In this document: in pieces, positions 40,032-53,806 of the stretch
How the letters are laid out: every line of letters begins with the position of its first letter
Numbering within the stretch: position 1 is the first letter of the stretch
Assembly (NCBI GenBank): GCA_001767455.1
Contig: MELC01000086.1
Coordinates: forward strand, 1-64,000
From: Acidobacteria bacterium RIFCSPLOWO2_12_FULL_66_21
GTDB taxonomy: Bacteria; Acidobacteriota; Vicinamibacteria; Vicinamibacterales; 2-12-FULL-66-21
Direction: 5' to 3'
Length of the DNA stretch: 64,000 nucleotides
The notes under the pieces: generated by a model
The model's input: only the letters and a program-made list of their open reading frames with translations
Databases searched by the model: none
Told to the model about the DNA's origin: nothing
Program-made: the position numbers and the translations under genes

Positions 40032-42757
40032 TGATCGCATTGTTGCGGCGGCTGCTCGCGACCGTCCGCTGGAACAAGGCCGAGCGCGACCTCGACGCCG
40101 AGATCCGGTTTCACCTGCAGTCGCTCGCCGAGGAGTTCGAGGCCAGGGGCCTCGACCGAAATGACGCCCGGCTGGCTGCCAGGCGCGCCTTCGGCGGCGT
40201 GGAGCCGATGAAGGAGGTCTACCGTGACCGGCGCGGACTGCCGCTCGTGGAGGGCATGCTTCGCGACCTGCGCCACACCGGTCGCTCGCTGCGGAGAGCG
40301 CCGGGCTTCACGACGGTCGTGGTGGCCACCATCGCACTGGCGATCGGCGCGAATGCCGCCGTGTTCCTGCTGCTCGACCATGTGGTCCTGCGCCCGCTGC
40401 CCGTTGCGCAACCGTCCGAGCTGGTGATCGTCAGCGTGCCGCCGCTGCCGCTGGAAAAGGCCACATCCGCGGGCAGCGGCCGGGGTCCGGACGGACAGAT
40501 GATGTACGCCGTCTCGTATCCGCTCTATCAGACATTGCGCAGGCGCGATCTTCTGTTCCAGGATGTCCTGGCCCACCGCCCGATCCGGCCGACGCTGCTG
40601 GCCGGCACGACGCCGATGGTCGCGGACGCCGAACTGGTGACGGGCAACTACTTCGACATGCTCGGGATCAAGGCGGCGATCGGCCGTACTCTCCAGCCGG
40701 ACGACGATCATGCTCCAGTCGGGAATGCCGTTGCCGTGCTCTCACACGGTTTCTGGCAGCGCGAGTTCGGCGGCGATCCGTCCGTGCTGAACCGAACGAT
40801 TCGCGTCAACAACTACCCGCTGACGATCGTCGGTGTCGCCGCGCCCGGTTTCTCGGGCACCGGGGGCGGGCGGGGTCCCGACTTCTTCGTGCCACTGACG
40901 ATGGGCAATCAGGTGTACCAAAGGCGCGGGTTGGACCTTCTCTCGGACGCTGTGAGCCACCTGAGCGTGATCGCGCGCCTCGCGCCGGGCGTCTCGCGCG
41001 AGCAGGCCGAGAAATATCTGCGCGGCGTCTACGAGACGCTCTTCAACGAAGCGGTCGGGCGGACGACGAAGCCGTTCAATGTGGAACGTGCCAAAGCGCG
41101 TCCCGTGTCGCTGTTTCCGGGTGGATATGCCTCGAGTGCGCAGTCGGCGGTCACGCGCGAGCTGAAACGGACGCTCGAACTGCTGATGGGAATGGTGGCG
41201 CTCGTGCTGCTCATCGCGGCCGGCAACGTGACGAACCTCCTCGTGGCGCGCGGGGCCGCGCGGGCCCGGGACATGGCGATTCGTCTCGCCATCGGCGCCA
41301 GCCGCTGGCGTCTGCTTCGCGAACGCCTCGTCGAGAGCCTCGTGCTCGCGCTGATTGCGGGCGTCGCCAGCCTGTTCGTCACCTCGTGGGTGGTACGGCT
41401 CCTGACGCTCGTGTTGCCGTTCGGCGATCGCGCGGCCGGCCTGGCGCTGACACCAGATCGCCGCGTTGTGGGGTTCATTTTCCTTGTGGCCGTCGCCACG
41501 GGCCTGTACATCTGGCTGACGTCGGCGTTGCAGGTGACGCGTCGTTCCTCCCTGCCGCCCCTTTATGCAGGCGCGACGAGGCAGGCGGGCGCGGGCAAGC
41601 CGCTTCGATTGCGGCGAGGTCTCGTCGTCGTGCAGGTTGCCCTGTCGCTTGGGCTGCTGTGCGCGTCGGCGCTGCTGGCACGCAGCCTTTACAACCTCCT
41701 GACCGTCGATCCCGGCTTCAAGGTCGAGGGGCTGTCCACCTTCTCGGTGCAACTGCCCGACGCCGCCGGCACGGCGGAGCGTAGAACTCTCTTCTTGCAG
41801 CTGTTGCTCGAAAACGTCCGCGGCGTGCCAGGCGTGCAGGCGGCGTCGATTGCGAGCAGTCTGCCGTTCATCGATAGCCCGGGCGGAAGCTGGGCGTCGA
41901 CGCCGGGTATCGAAAAGAAGATCTCGTACGAGGCATCCCACGTCGGTCCCGAGTTCTTCCGGACAATCGGCATGCCTCTCGTTGCGGGCCGCGACTTCAA
42001 TCAGCACGACGTGTCGGGTGCCGAGAAGGTAGCAGTGGTCAACGAAGCGATGGCCTCCGCCCTGTTCGGCGATGGCAAGGCGATTGGGCGGCTCGTGTCC
42101 TACGAGGAAGACATGCCGGCCGAAACGCGCATCGTCGGGATCGCAAAGGATGCGAAAGCCGGGCCGCGCACCGACGCGCGTCCGACGATCTACCTGCCGT
42201 GCCTCCAACGACCAGCAACCACCATGAACGTCGTGGCGCGGATGGCGGGCGGGGAAATGTTGTCGGCCGGCGGCGTGCGGACCCTGCTGAAGCGCGTCGA
42301 TTCATCGGTGGCCTCGTCGGAGCCGCGCGCGATAGCCGACATCATCGCCGAGAGCCTGCTGCGCGATCGCATGCTGGCCACCCTCTCCGCCTTCTTTGCG
42401 GTCCTCGCCATGGCGTTGACAGGGATCGGCCTGTTCGGGCTCACGAGCTTCGGGGTCGCCCGCCGTTCACACGAGATCGGCGTGCGGCTGGCGCTCGGAG
42501 CCGCACGCAGCTCGATCGTGTGGCTGGTCGTCCGGGAGGTCGCCGTGCTGACGCTCGTCGGCGGGGCGCTCGGCCTGGCCGCGTACGTCGCGGCCAGCCG
42601 GGCGGTCGGGACATTCCTGTTCGGTCTGTCGGCGACGGATCCTCAGACGGTTGCCGCAGCCACGATCGTTCTGGCCGCGATCGCGCTTTCAGCCGGCGTC
42701 GTGCCCGCCTGGCGCGCGGTGCATCTCGACCCGGCGCTCACGCTTCGCGACGAGTAG
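40031..42757 (+). CDS. ADOP-family (MacB-like) ABC transporter permease
   Basis: A 908-residue permease with the ADOP layout: an N-terminal segment of about 85 residues (DLDAEIRFHLQSLAEEFEARG, then AARRAFGGVEPMKE) typical of PadR-linked members, then two MacB_PCD/FtsX units, each a helix, a large periplasmic domain and three helices. TTVVVATIALAIGANAAVF marks the first membrane helix; VALVLLIAAGNVTNLLVARGAARAR and RSHEIGVRLALGAARSSIVW mark FtsX blocks. No ATPase is encoded nearby, as the orphan name implies; substrate unknown. ATG 40031 shares its A with the padR stop. Confidence 0.92.
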   Translation: MIALLRRLLATVRWNKAERDLDAEIRFHLQSLAEEFEARGLDRNDARLAARRAFGGVEPMKEVYRDRRGLPLVEGMLRDLRHTGRSLRRAPGFTTVVVATIALAIGANAAVFLLLDHVVLRPLPVAQPSELVIVSVPPLPLEKATSAGSGRGPDGQMMYAVSYPLYQTLRRRDLLFQDVLAHRPIRPTLLAGTTPMVADAELVTGNYFDMLGIKAAIGRTLQPDDDHAPVGNAVAVLSHGFWQREFGGDPSVLNRTIRVNNYPLTIVGVAAPGFSGTGGGRGPDFFVPLTMGNQVYQRRGLDLLSDAVSHLSVIARLAPGVSREQAEKYLRGVYETLFNEAVGRTTKPFNVERAKARPVSLFPGGYASSAQSAVTRELKRTLELLMGMVALVLLIAAGNVTNLLVARGAARARDMAIRLAIGASRWRLLRERLVESLVLALIAGVASLFVTSWVVRLLTLVLPFGDRAAGLALTPDRRVVGFIFLVAVATGLYIWLTSALQVTRRSSLPPLYAGATRQAGAGKPLRLRRGLVVVQVALSLGLLCASALLARSLYNLLTVDPGFKVEGLSTFSVQLPDAAGTAERRTLFLQLLLENVRGVPGVQAASIASSLPFIDSPGGSWASTPGIEKKISYEASHVGPEFFRTIGMPLVAGRDFNQHDVSGAEKVAVVNEAMASALFGDGKAIGRLVSYEEDMPAETRIVGIAKDAKAGPRTDARPTIYLPCLQRPATTMNVVARMAGGEMLSAGGVRTLLKRVDSSVASSEPRAIADIIAESLLRDRMLATLSAFFAVLAMALTGIGLFGLTSFGVARRSHEIGVRLALGAARSSIVWLVVREVAVLTLVGGALGLAAYVAASRAVGTFLFGLSATDPQTVAAATIVLAAIALSAGVVPAWRAVHLDPALTLRDE

Positions 42758-42785
42758 CGCGTATTTCGCTGTTTCAAAAACCCTT

Positions 42786-42809
42786 GTAGCGCAGCCCTTC
42801 AGGGCTGCC
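42786..42809. repeat. REP-like palindrome, family J
   Basis: GTAGCGCAGCCCTTCAGGGC then TGCC, a copy of the 24-base REP unit found as an inverted pair at 37969/38040. It lies between the convergent permease and acyl-CoA dehydrogenase genes and could end transcription in both directions. Confidence 0.8.
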
Positions 42810-42830
42810 TTCGCGGTTTTGAAACCGCCT

Positions 42831-44567
<1,737 letters not shown>

Positions 44568-44573
44568 AACATC

Positions 44574-44798
44574 AACTCCAAACTACAAACTTCAAACTCC
44601 AAACAGACTCCAAACTCCAAACTCCAAACCTCAAACCCCAGAGCCCCCACCTCCGCGCGCGTAAGAATCGAGCGCGCTACGGCGCGGCCTCGCCGTAGCT
44701 CGTCGCTGGAATTTTGGCGCGCCGAGCGAAGGCGGGCGAGCCCCGAGCCGCCGCCTTCGCGCTTTGCGCTTCGGCGTGCCAGGCCCTTAGCCCCGAGC
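44574..44798. repeat. CCAAACT repeat and other spacer sequence
   Basis: Seven or so units of CTCCAAA/CTTCAAA (44574-44635) precede a GC-rich stretch with GCTACGGCG/CGCCGTAGC inverted patches (44678-44700) and AGCGAAGGCGGGCG (44724-44737). No gene is seen. It is the spacer between fadE and the thiolase gene. Confidence 0.75.
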
Positions 44799-46025
<1,227 letters not shown>

Positions 46026-46034
46026 GGTGCCTCT

Positions 46035-46108
46035 GGCAGCCCTGAAGGGCTGCGCAACACAGCGGTATAGCGTGAAGGCCCTTCTACGTTCTACCTTCTA
46101 CGTTTCCG
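46035..46108. repeat. REP palindrome J plus TTCTACC units
   Basis: GGCAGCCCTGAAGGGCTGCG (46035-46054) is REP family J; it is followed by TTCTACGTTCTACCTTCTACG units (46083-46103). They lie between the alpha/beta hydrolase stop and the thiolase start, both - strand. Confidence 0.75.
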
Positions 46109-46110
46109 TC

Positions 46111-46953
46111 TCATCCCTCATAGTCCTTGAGGAGGTCTTCGAGCGCTTCGCCGACTTCCTGTGTCTTTCCCTCGAACAGATGGTCCGCGCTGTCGATGAT
46201 CGCGAGTTCTCTGGGCTCCTCGAGCCGCGCGTAGAATGCCCGCAGGCCCGCGAGCGGGCAGACCTCGTCGTCCTCGCCCTGCACGAAGAATTTCGCCTTC
46301 CTGCTCGCCAGCGTCCGCTCGAACGTGTACTCGTGGCCCGACAGCGACGTCGCCACCGGCGGCGCGATGCCGATCAGCACCGACACGCGGTCGTCGTCAG
46401 CGCCAACCTCGAGCGCGACCCACGCGCCGAAAGAGAATCCGGCGGCCCAGAGCTTCACCCCTGGATATCGCGCCGCCATGTAGTCGAGCGCACTCCTGAA
46501 ATCATCTTTCAGAATCGTCGGGGCCCCCTGCACCCCGACTGGCGGCCTCCATTGCGCCGGCGCTTCGTCGCCGGCTCCATTCCGGCCGCTCCGTTCTTGA
46601 ATCGTCGGGGCCCCCTGCACCCCGACTGGCGGCCTCCATTGCGCCGGCGCTTCGTCGCCGGCTCCATTCCGGCCGCGTTTCTCTCCGTCGCCGAGATCGA
46701 ATGTGCCGGCGCTCCGGCCGACGCCGCGGAAGTTGAACCGCAGAACGGCGCACCCGATCCTCACCAGCCCCTTCGCTCCCTGAAACACCGCTTTCGTGTG
46801 CATCGTCCCGCCATACTGCGGGTGCGGGTGCGCGAACACGACCGCCGCGCGAATCGCCGGGGCCTGCCCTGAGCGAGCGTGCGAGCCGAAGGGCTCGTCG
46901 AGAATGGCATCGAGCCGTCCGGCCGGGCCGATCAAGTCAGTGACTGTGGGCAT
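46111..46953 (-). CDS. Alpha/beta hydrolase with in-frame duplicated insert
   Basis: A 280-residue alpha/beta hydrolase of the dienelactone-hydrolase/YheT-like group. AAVVFAHPHPQYGGTMHTKA near 36-55 is the oxyanion side, LWAAGFSFGAWVAL holds the nucleophile elbow G-F-S-F-G near 172, and the last acid and His are near FVQGEDDEVCP and DSADHLFEG. Between SAGTFDLGDG and DDFRSALDYMA there are about 55 extra residues made of two copies of a 29-residue unit, NGAGDEAPAQWRPPVGVQGA plus a tail. ATG 46953 gives the start; the open frame further upstream lies in the next gene. Substrate unknown; position suggests acyl-thioester or ester cleavage. Confidence 0.82.
   Translation of the reverse strand: MPTVTDLIGPAGRLDAILDEPFGSHARSGQAPAIRAAVVFAHPHPQYGGTMHTKAVFQGAKGLVRIGCAVLRFNFRGVGRSAGTFDLGDGEKRGRNGAGDEAPAQWRPPVGVQGAPTIQERSGRNGAGDEAPAQWRPPVGVQGAPTILKDDFRSALDYMAARYPGVKLWAAGFSFGAWVALEVGADDDRVSVLIGIAPPVATSLSGHEYTFERTLASRKAKFFVQGEDDEVCPLAGLRAFYARLEEPRELAIIDSADHLFEGKTQEVGEALEDLLKDYEG
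46512..46675. repeat. 77-bp direct repeat (period 87 bp) inside the hydrolase gene
   Basis: Two identical 77-base copies (46512-46588 and 46599-46675), 87 bases apart, so the frame holds. Each contains two hairpins: GTCGGGG/CCCCGAC and GCCGGCG/CGCCGGC, a REP-like design. It was probably inserted once, then duplicated. Confidence 0.9.
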
Positions 46954-47716
46954 GCACGAATCCTGAGACGATGCTCGCGAACTCCGCGGGACGCGTGACG
47001 AGGCCGATGTGGCCCGTGCGTTCCAGCGTCTGATGGCGCGCGCCGCGAATGAGCGATTCGTAGCGCCGCGTGGCTCCGACCGGAACGACCCGGTCGAGCT
47101 GCTCTTCGCCCGTGACGACGAGTGCCGGCGCCTCGACGCGCGCGCAGTCCTCAGAGAAATCAAGCGCCTGCTCGAGGCGGATGCGCGACGCCATCAGCGA
47201 CGGGATCGCCGGCGCGGCAAGTACCCGGGCGATGTGCCTTGCGCCGAACATGATTCCTCCCGTCACGGTTCCGCGCGCCGCCATAATCTCCGGCCACAGC
47301 CTTCCGGGCGACGTCGCCAGGAAGGCGGGCACCGACAACCACGGCCGCGCAATGTAACGCCGTTGCCGCTCATTCGGCGTCCAGCCCGGCGCGGGAGACG
47401 CTGCGAAGATCAGCGCGGAAACGCGCCCGGGCCGCGCGGACGCGTAGCGCAGCGCGACCAGGCCCCCGAATGACACTCCGCACAACGCCACGCGATCCAT
47501 TCCGGCCTCGTCCAGCACACGATCGAGCTGCCGCACGTAATTGTCGAACCCCAGCGACGGATCGACTTTCGTCCCCGACCCGAAGTCGCCGCACAACGAA
47601 TAGCTGACCGTACGGCATCGCTTCCGCAGCTCCTGCAGCGCCGGCCGCATCCATTCCCAGCGTCCCTGAACGCCAGGGATCACGACGAGCGCGGGGCCGG
47701 TCCCTTCATCGAACAT
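46937..47716 (-). CDS. Alpha/beta hydrolase
   Basis: A 259-residue hydrolase of the standard fold. ALVVIPGVQGRWEWMRPAL is the HG-like oxyanion region (P-G-V-Q-G), VALCGVSFGGLVAL holds the nucleophile Ser near residue 83, the acid lies around VVTGEEQLDRVVP and the base His in LERTGHIGLV. It overlaps the other hydrolase by 17 bases. ATG 47716. Role in fatty-acid breakdown (for example thioester or ester hydrolysis) is inferred from the operon only. Confidence 0.85.
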   Translation of the reverse strand: MFDEGTGPALVVIPGVQGRWEWMRPALQELRKRCRTVSYSLCGDFGSGTKVDPSLGFDNYVRQLDRVLDEAGMDRVALCGVSFGGLVALRYASARPGRVSALIFAASPAPGWTPNERQRRYIARPWLSVPAFLATSPGRLWPEIMAARGTVTGGIMFGARHIARVLAAPAIPSLMASRIRLEQALDFSEDCARVEAPALVVTGEEQLDRVVPVGATRRYESLIRGARHQTLERTGHIGLVTRPAEFASIVSGFVHAHSH

Positions 47717-47726
47717 GGTTCATGTC

Positions 47727-47815
47727 GGCAGCCCTGAAGGGCTGCGCAACAGAGTCAGTCTCGCGCTGGACCCAGCACCCGGCACCTTTGAGCACCCCTT
47801 AGCACCTCTGAGCAC
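47727..47815. repeat. REP palindrome J and GCACC units
   Basis: REP copy GGCAGCCCTGAAGGGCTGCG (47727-47746), then GCACCCGGCACCTTTGAGCA and more GCACCTC units (47777-47815). It separates the hydrolase start from the fadB-like stop. Confidence 0.8.
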
Positions 47816-49984
<2,169 letters not shown>

Positions 49985-49988
49985 GATC

Positions 49989-50026
49989 GTTCTACAGGGT
50001 TCTACAAGGTTCTACAGGGTTCTAGA
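49989..50026. repeat. GTTCTACAGG tandem repeat
   Basis: Four copies of a 10-base unit (GTTCTACAGG or GTTCTACAAG) in the 49-base gap between fadB and the TetR gene. Related TTCTACC units are at 46083 and 61244. Confidence 0.85.
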
Positions 50027-50033
50027 GAACGAC

Positions 50034-50678
50034 TTAGACTCTCTCTCCGACTCCTCCGACAAATAAATCAACGATGTCGTCGGCCTCCGCGACGAGCGAG
50101 TACTTGCGGCGGCTCAGGACCCAGTTGGTTGCCATCTCGTCGAGCGCGCCAAAAAACAGCTTCGCGGCGAGCGTCGGGTTGAACCTCTTGCGAAAGACGC
50201 CGCGCGCCTGGCCGTCGGCGATGACGTCACGGATGATGCCGAGATACTCGCGCAGGTACGTGGCCGAAAAGCGCTCCATGAACTTGGTGGACTGCCGCAG
50301 CTCGATCTGGAAGACGACGGCAAGCGCGCGGTCGTGGCCCATGCGGCCGAGGTGCAGCCGCGCGATCTCGCGCAGCCGATCGACCGGGTCCGTCTTGGCG
50401 GCCACGCTCGAGCGGCCGGCCTCGATCGCCTCCTTCATCGTCTTTTCGAAGATCGAGATCAGCAAGTCGTCCTTGCCGCGGAAGTACAGGTAGACGGTGC
50501 CGGCGGCGACCCCGGCGGCGCGGGCGACGTCGGCGACCTGGGCGCCGAAGAATCCTGTTTCGGCGAAGGTGTCGATGGCGGCTCGCAGGATCGCGTCGCG
50601 CCTGTCGGCTTTATCGGGGCGGTCGGCGAGGGCGGGATACCGGCGGGCCACGGAGGACATGAATGAATGTTCATTCAT
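50034..50678 (-). CDS. TetR-family regulator, FadR-like
   Basis: A 214-residue TetR regulator. RRDAILRAAIDTFAETGFFG and VADVARAAGVAAGTVYLYFR are the helix-turn-helix; the C-terminal ligand domain (REIARLHLGRMGHDRALAVV, FSATYLREYLGIIRDVI) matches TetR_C FadR-type, which sense long-chain acyl-CoA. Start is ATG 50678, or ATG 50660 (MSSVARRYPAL) which avoids the operator-coded residues. First gene of the beta-oxidation set, and its start lies within a 15-bp inverted repeat, so autorepression is expected. Confidence 0.88.
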   Translation of the reverse strand: MNEHSFMSSVARRYPALADRPDKADRRDAILRAAIDTFAETGFFGAQVADVARAAGVAAGTVYLYFRGKDDLLISIFEKTMKEAIEAGRSSVAAKTDPVDRLREIARLHLGRMGHDRALAVVFQIELRQSTKFMERFSATYLREYLGIIRDVIADGQARGVFRKRFNPTLAAKLFFGALDEMATNWVLSRRKYSLVAEADDIVDLFVGGVGERV

Positions 50679-50684
50679 GTCCTC
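50653..50684. promoter_or_regulatory. FadR-type operator over the tetR start
   Basis: A perfect 15-bp inverted repeat (50653-50667 and 50670-50684) with a two-base centre; core TGAATGAATGTTCATTCA. It closely resembles the FadR box of Bacillus. On the - strand a TTGACA -35 lies at 50695-50690, so bound repressor would cover the -10 and start codon. Confidence 0.85.
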
Positions 50685-50776
50685 AGGGATGTCAAGTGCA
50701 GTACGCTGAGCTCAACCTGCGGGTTTTTTGGCGCCTATGTCAACACTCGGAGCCCGCCCGCAGTATAGACAGCATC

Positions 50777-51052
50777 ATGCTTGACGAACTGCAGCAGCAG
50801 GCGATCGTCACCCGCCTGAACAGGATCGAGGGGCAGGTGCGGGGAATCAGACGGATGGTCCAGGAACCGCGCCTCTGCGTCGAGATCCTGCAGCAACTGT
50901 CCGCCGCCGAGGCTGCGCTCAATCGCATCAGCCTCGCGGTCTTCAAGTTCCATGTCGAACGGTGCGTACCGGACGGCCTGGCCAAGGGCGAGCCGGAGAA
51001 AAGCAAACAGCTGGCCGAGCTGGTGGACATTTTCGACCGATTTGCGAAGTAA
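50777..51052 (+). CDS. csoR: CsoR/RcnR-family metal-sensing repressor
   Basis: A 91-residue all-helical regulator (DUF156). IVTRLNRIEGQVRGIRRMV is the DNA-contacting helix; Cys34, His59 and Cys63 reproduce the C-x24-H-x3-C spacing of copper-sensing CsoR. The residue next to Cys34 is Val, so formaldehyde-type FrmR is less likely. Start ATG 50777, supported by TATAGA at 50764-50769. Divergent to the TetR gene with which it shares a spacer. No metal transporter follows, so the regulated gene is unknown; the next gene is a TPR protein 12 bases on. Confidence 0.88.
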   Translation: MLDELQQQAIVTRLNRIEGQVRGIRRMVQEPRLCVEILQQLSAAEAALNRISLAVFKFHVERCVPDGLAKGEPEKSKQLAELVDIFDRFAK

Positions 51053-51064
51053 AATCGAATCATC

Positions 51065-51988
51065 ATGAAATCATTCCGCACCTACATACTGCTGGCGGCG
51101 GTCCTGTTGATGGCCGCCTCCGCATCCGCACAGAGCAAGGGCAAGGCGCGTCTCACCGGCAAGGTCGTCGACGTGCAGGGACAACCCGTCGCGGACGTCA
51201 CGGTCCGGACGCAGAAGGCCAACGAGACCGAGGTACTGGCCACCAAGACCGACAAGAAGGGCGAGTTCAAATTCAACCTCGCCGACGGCGAGTTCAAGAT
51301 CGAGTTCGCGAAAGAGGGACTCGAGACCATCCAGCACACCTTTGGCGTGAAGGACGGCGCGGTCGAGCCCTTGAACGTCACGATGGCGCCGCCGAAGCCG
51401 AAGGAAGATCCGTCGGCCGCGATCAACGCGGAACTCCAGCGGGCGGTGACGACGGCACAGGCGGGGAAATTCGCCGAGGCGCGGAAGATCTGCGAGGACC
51501 TGCTCGTCAAGTATCCCGTGCTGACGCAGTGCTACGGGTTCAACGCCCGGATGTACGCCGCCGAGAACCAGCCGCAGAAGGCGCTCGATCAGGCGAACCT
51601 GGCCGTCGAGAAGGAGCCGGCCAACGTCGACAGCAAGCTGCTCCAGGCGGACCTGCTGATGGAGGTCGGCAACAAGGAAGAAGCGCGGAAGATCCTCGCC
51701 GCGATCGACCTGACGCAGGTGAAGGACCCGTTTCCGTTCATCAACGACGCGATCATATTGATCAACGAGAAAAAGGGAGCCGAAGCCGCGGCCGCGCTGA
51801 CGAAGCTGCTCGTCCAGTTCCCGAACCAGGCGGAGATCTACTACTACCGCGGCCGGGCGTACATCTTCGTGGCCGACAAGCTCCCCGAGGCAAAGTCGGA
51901 CCTCGAGAAGTTCGTCACGATGGGGAAGCCGGACAGCAAGGAAGTCGCGGAAGCGAAGAAGATTCTCGAGCAGTTGGTGAAGAAGTAG
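51065..51988 (+). CDS. Secreted protein with CarboxypepD-reg-like and TPR domains
   Basis: A 307-residue protein with a cleavable signal peptide (YILLAAVLLMAASASAQ). Residues about 27-105 (LTGKVVDVQGQPVADVTV and KGEFKFNLADGEFKIEF) form a carboxypeptidase regulatory-like beta sandwich. Residues about 120-300 have TPR-like pairs of helices (AGKFAEARKICEDLLVKYP, QAEIYYYRGRAY). Likely periplasmic scaffold. ATG 51065 lies 12 bases after csoR, so co-transcription is possible though unrelated in function. Confidence 0.85.
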   Translation: MKSFRTYILLAAVLLMAASASAQSKGKARLTGKVVDVQGQPVADVTVRTQKANETEVLATKTDKKGEFKFNLADGEFKIEFAKEGLETIQHTFGVKDGAVEPLNVTMAPPKPKEDPSAAINAELQRAVTTAQAGKFAEARKICEDLLVKYPVLTQCYGFNARMYAAENQPQKALDQANLAVEKEPANVDSKLLQADLLMEVGNKEEARKILAAIDLTQVKDPFPFINDAIILINEKKGAEAAAALTKLLVQFPNQAEIYYYRGRAYIFVADKLPEAKSDLEKFVTMGKPDSKEVAEAKKILEQLVKK

Positions 51989-52003
51989 CGCACCGGCTGG
52001 TCC

Positions 52004-53806
52004 ATGTTCCCAAGCCGCGCGCGGACGATCTCGACGGCATTCCTCCTGGCCATCGGGCTCGCCGCGTGCGGCGGATCCTCAGGGTCCAGCAACTCTCCTA
52101 CGCCTCCCACGACCCAGAATCCCTGCGCGGCGACCTTTGCCACCGCCGAGGCAGACGTGCCGGCCTCCCCGCAAGCGACGGAGGACAAGCGCCGCGCGAT
52201 TGACGGCAACCCGCGATGGCGCGTGCTCGACGCGCTCTGGCTGCACCGGGCGCAGGGGCGCGACCGCCAGCCGACGCTGATGCCGAGACCGCAGCTCGCC
52301 GACGTCGGCGACGTCGCCATCGTGCAGGACGAGGGGGACCTCGTGCTGCCCCCGAACACGTTCGACCTGAAAACGGCCGGACTGCGCTTCACCCGCAACG
52401 GCTCCGGCGGCTACGACGTCAGGAAGATCGACGCGACCTTCCGCCAGACGCTCGGCAGCCCCGTCCCGCTCAGCGACGACGACAGCGCGCCGAGAAACGT
52501 CCAGTTCGCGTTCTCGTTCTACGGCAGGACGCAGACGGCGGCGTTCGTCAACTCGGACGGCAATATCACGTTCGAGGAGGAAGACAAAGCGAGCACGGAA
52601 CGCAACGTGGCGCGGCTGCTGACGGGTCCGCCGCGCGTCGCGCCGTTCCTGGCGGATCTCGACCCGTCGATCGGCGCCGGCAAGATCTTCGTCAACGCCG
52701 CGTCGGATCAGTACACCGTGACGTGGTGCAGCGTGCGCGGGTTCGATTCGGCCGCCAACGTCACGGCGCAGGTCACGCTGCTGCCCGACGGCACGATCGA
52801 GATGAAATACGAGACGGTCGCGCTCGGCGACGCGGTCGTGGGGCTCTCGCCGGGACACACGGGCGAGTTCAAGCCGGTCAACCTCAGCGACACAGGGCCG
52901 ACGGGCGGAGGCGGCAGCGCCGTCGGCGAGCGCTTCGCGGCAAGCCCGCAGCTCGATACCGTGGCGCTCGCGCAGAAGTTCTACCGCAGTCATTCGGACA
53001 GCTACGATCAACTCATCCTCTGGACCGACACCTCCGTCACGACCAGCGGCACGTTCGCGTACGAGCTGACCGTCGCAAATGAGGTGCGCGGCATCGGCAT
53101 CGACATCTTCGACGCCAGCGAAGACTTCGGGAGCACGGGCCGCCGGCTCCGCAGCCTGGTCGTCATGGACGCGCTCAACAAGTATCCGGACGATCCCGCG
53201 GCGAAGTTCCTCGGCGAGAACAACACCCTCAGCCTGCTCGGCCAGGAGTCGGGCCACCGGTGGCTCGCCTTCCTGGAATTCAAGGATCACGATGGGCAGC
53301 GGTCGGACGCGCTGCTCGGGCGCGACCTGGTGCACTGGAGCTTCTTCATGAACTCCGACGCGTCTGTAATGGAGGGGAACGCGATCCAGGATCTCGGCGG
53401 CGGATCGTTCGTGACCACCGCCGCGGTGCAGCGCTACAGCCTGCTCGATCAATACGCGATGGGGCTCGTGCCCGATACCGAGGTGCCGACGTTCTTCTAC
53501 GTCGAGAGCCCGGTCAACGTCACCCCAAGCCGCACGCGCTCGTCGGCGCCGCAGGTCGGCGTCACCTTCTCCGGCACGCGCCGCGACGTGCTCATCAAGG
53601 ACGTGACCGACGTCATGGGACCGCGGATCCCGTCAGCCGCGGACTCGCCAAGGACACACCGCCAGGCGTTCATCTATCTGGTCAGCGCCGGCCGCAGCGC
53701 GGATACCGGGCTGATCGCGAAGATCGACCGCATCCGCAAGGCGTGGGAACCGTTCTTCATGCAGGCGACCGATCAGCGCATGACGCTGATTACGCGGTTG
53801 CAGTAG
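52004..53806 (+). CDS. Large lipoprotein with NIDO-like and degenerate zincin-like motifs
   Basis: A 600-residue secreted lipoprotein: hydrophobic TAFLLAIGLAACGGSSG ends in a lipobox with Cys near residue 22. The middle (FSFYGRTQTAAFVNSDGNITF, then PFLADLDPSIGAGKIF and WCSVRGFDS) resembles the NIDO/nidogen-type domain. From about 400 residues, LLGQESGHRWLAFLEF looks like a zinc-peptidase helix with Gln in place of the first His, followed by ALLGRDLVHWSFFMNS and YSLLDQYAMGL, an arrangement seen in uncharacterised secreted proteins. Catalysis is uncertain. 15 bases from the TPR gene. Confidence 0.6.
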   Translation: MFPSRARTISTAFLLAIGLAACGGSSGSSNSPTPPTTQNPCAATFATAEADVPASPQATEDKRRAIDGNPRWRVLDALWLHRAQGRDRQPTLMPRPQLADVGDVAIVQDEGDLVLPPNTFDLKTAGLRFTRNGSGGYDVRKIDATFRQTLGSPVPLSDDDSAPRNVQFAFSFYGRTQTAAFVNSDGNITFEEEDKASTERNVARLLTGPPRVAPFLADLDPSIGAGKIFVNAASDQYTVTWCSVRGFDSAANVTAQVTLLPDGTIEMKYETVALGDAVVGLSPGHTGEFKPVNLSDTGPTGGGGSAVGERFAASPQLDTVALAQKFYRSHSDSYDQLILWTDTSVTTSGTFAYELTVANEVRGIGIDIFDASEDFGSTGRRLRSLVVMDALNKYPDDPAAKFLGENNTLSLLGQESGHRWLAFLEFKDHDGQRSDALLGRDLVHWSFFMNSDASVMEGNAIQDLGGGSFVTTAAVQRYSLLDQYAMGLVPDTEVPTFFYVESPVNVTPSRTRSSAPQVGVTFSGTRRDVLIKDVTDVMGPRIPSAADSPRTHRQAFIYLVSAGRSADTGLIAKIDRIRKAWEPFFMQATDQRMTLITRLQ

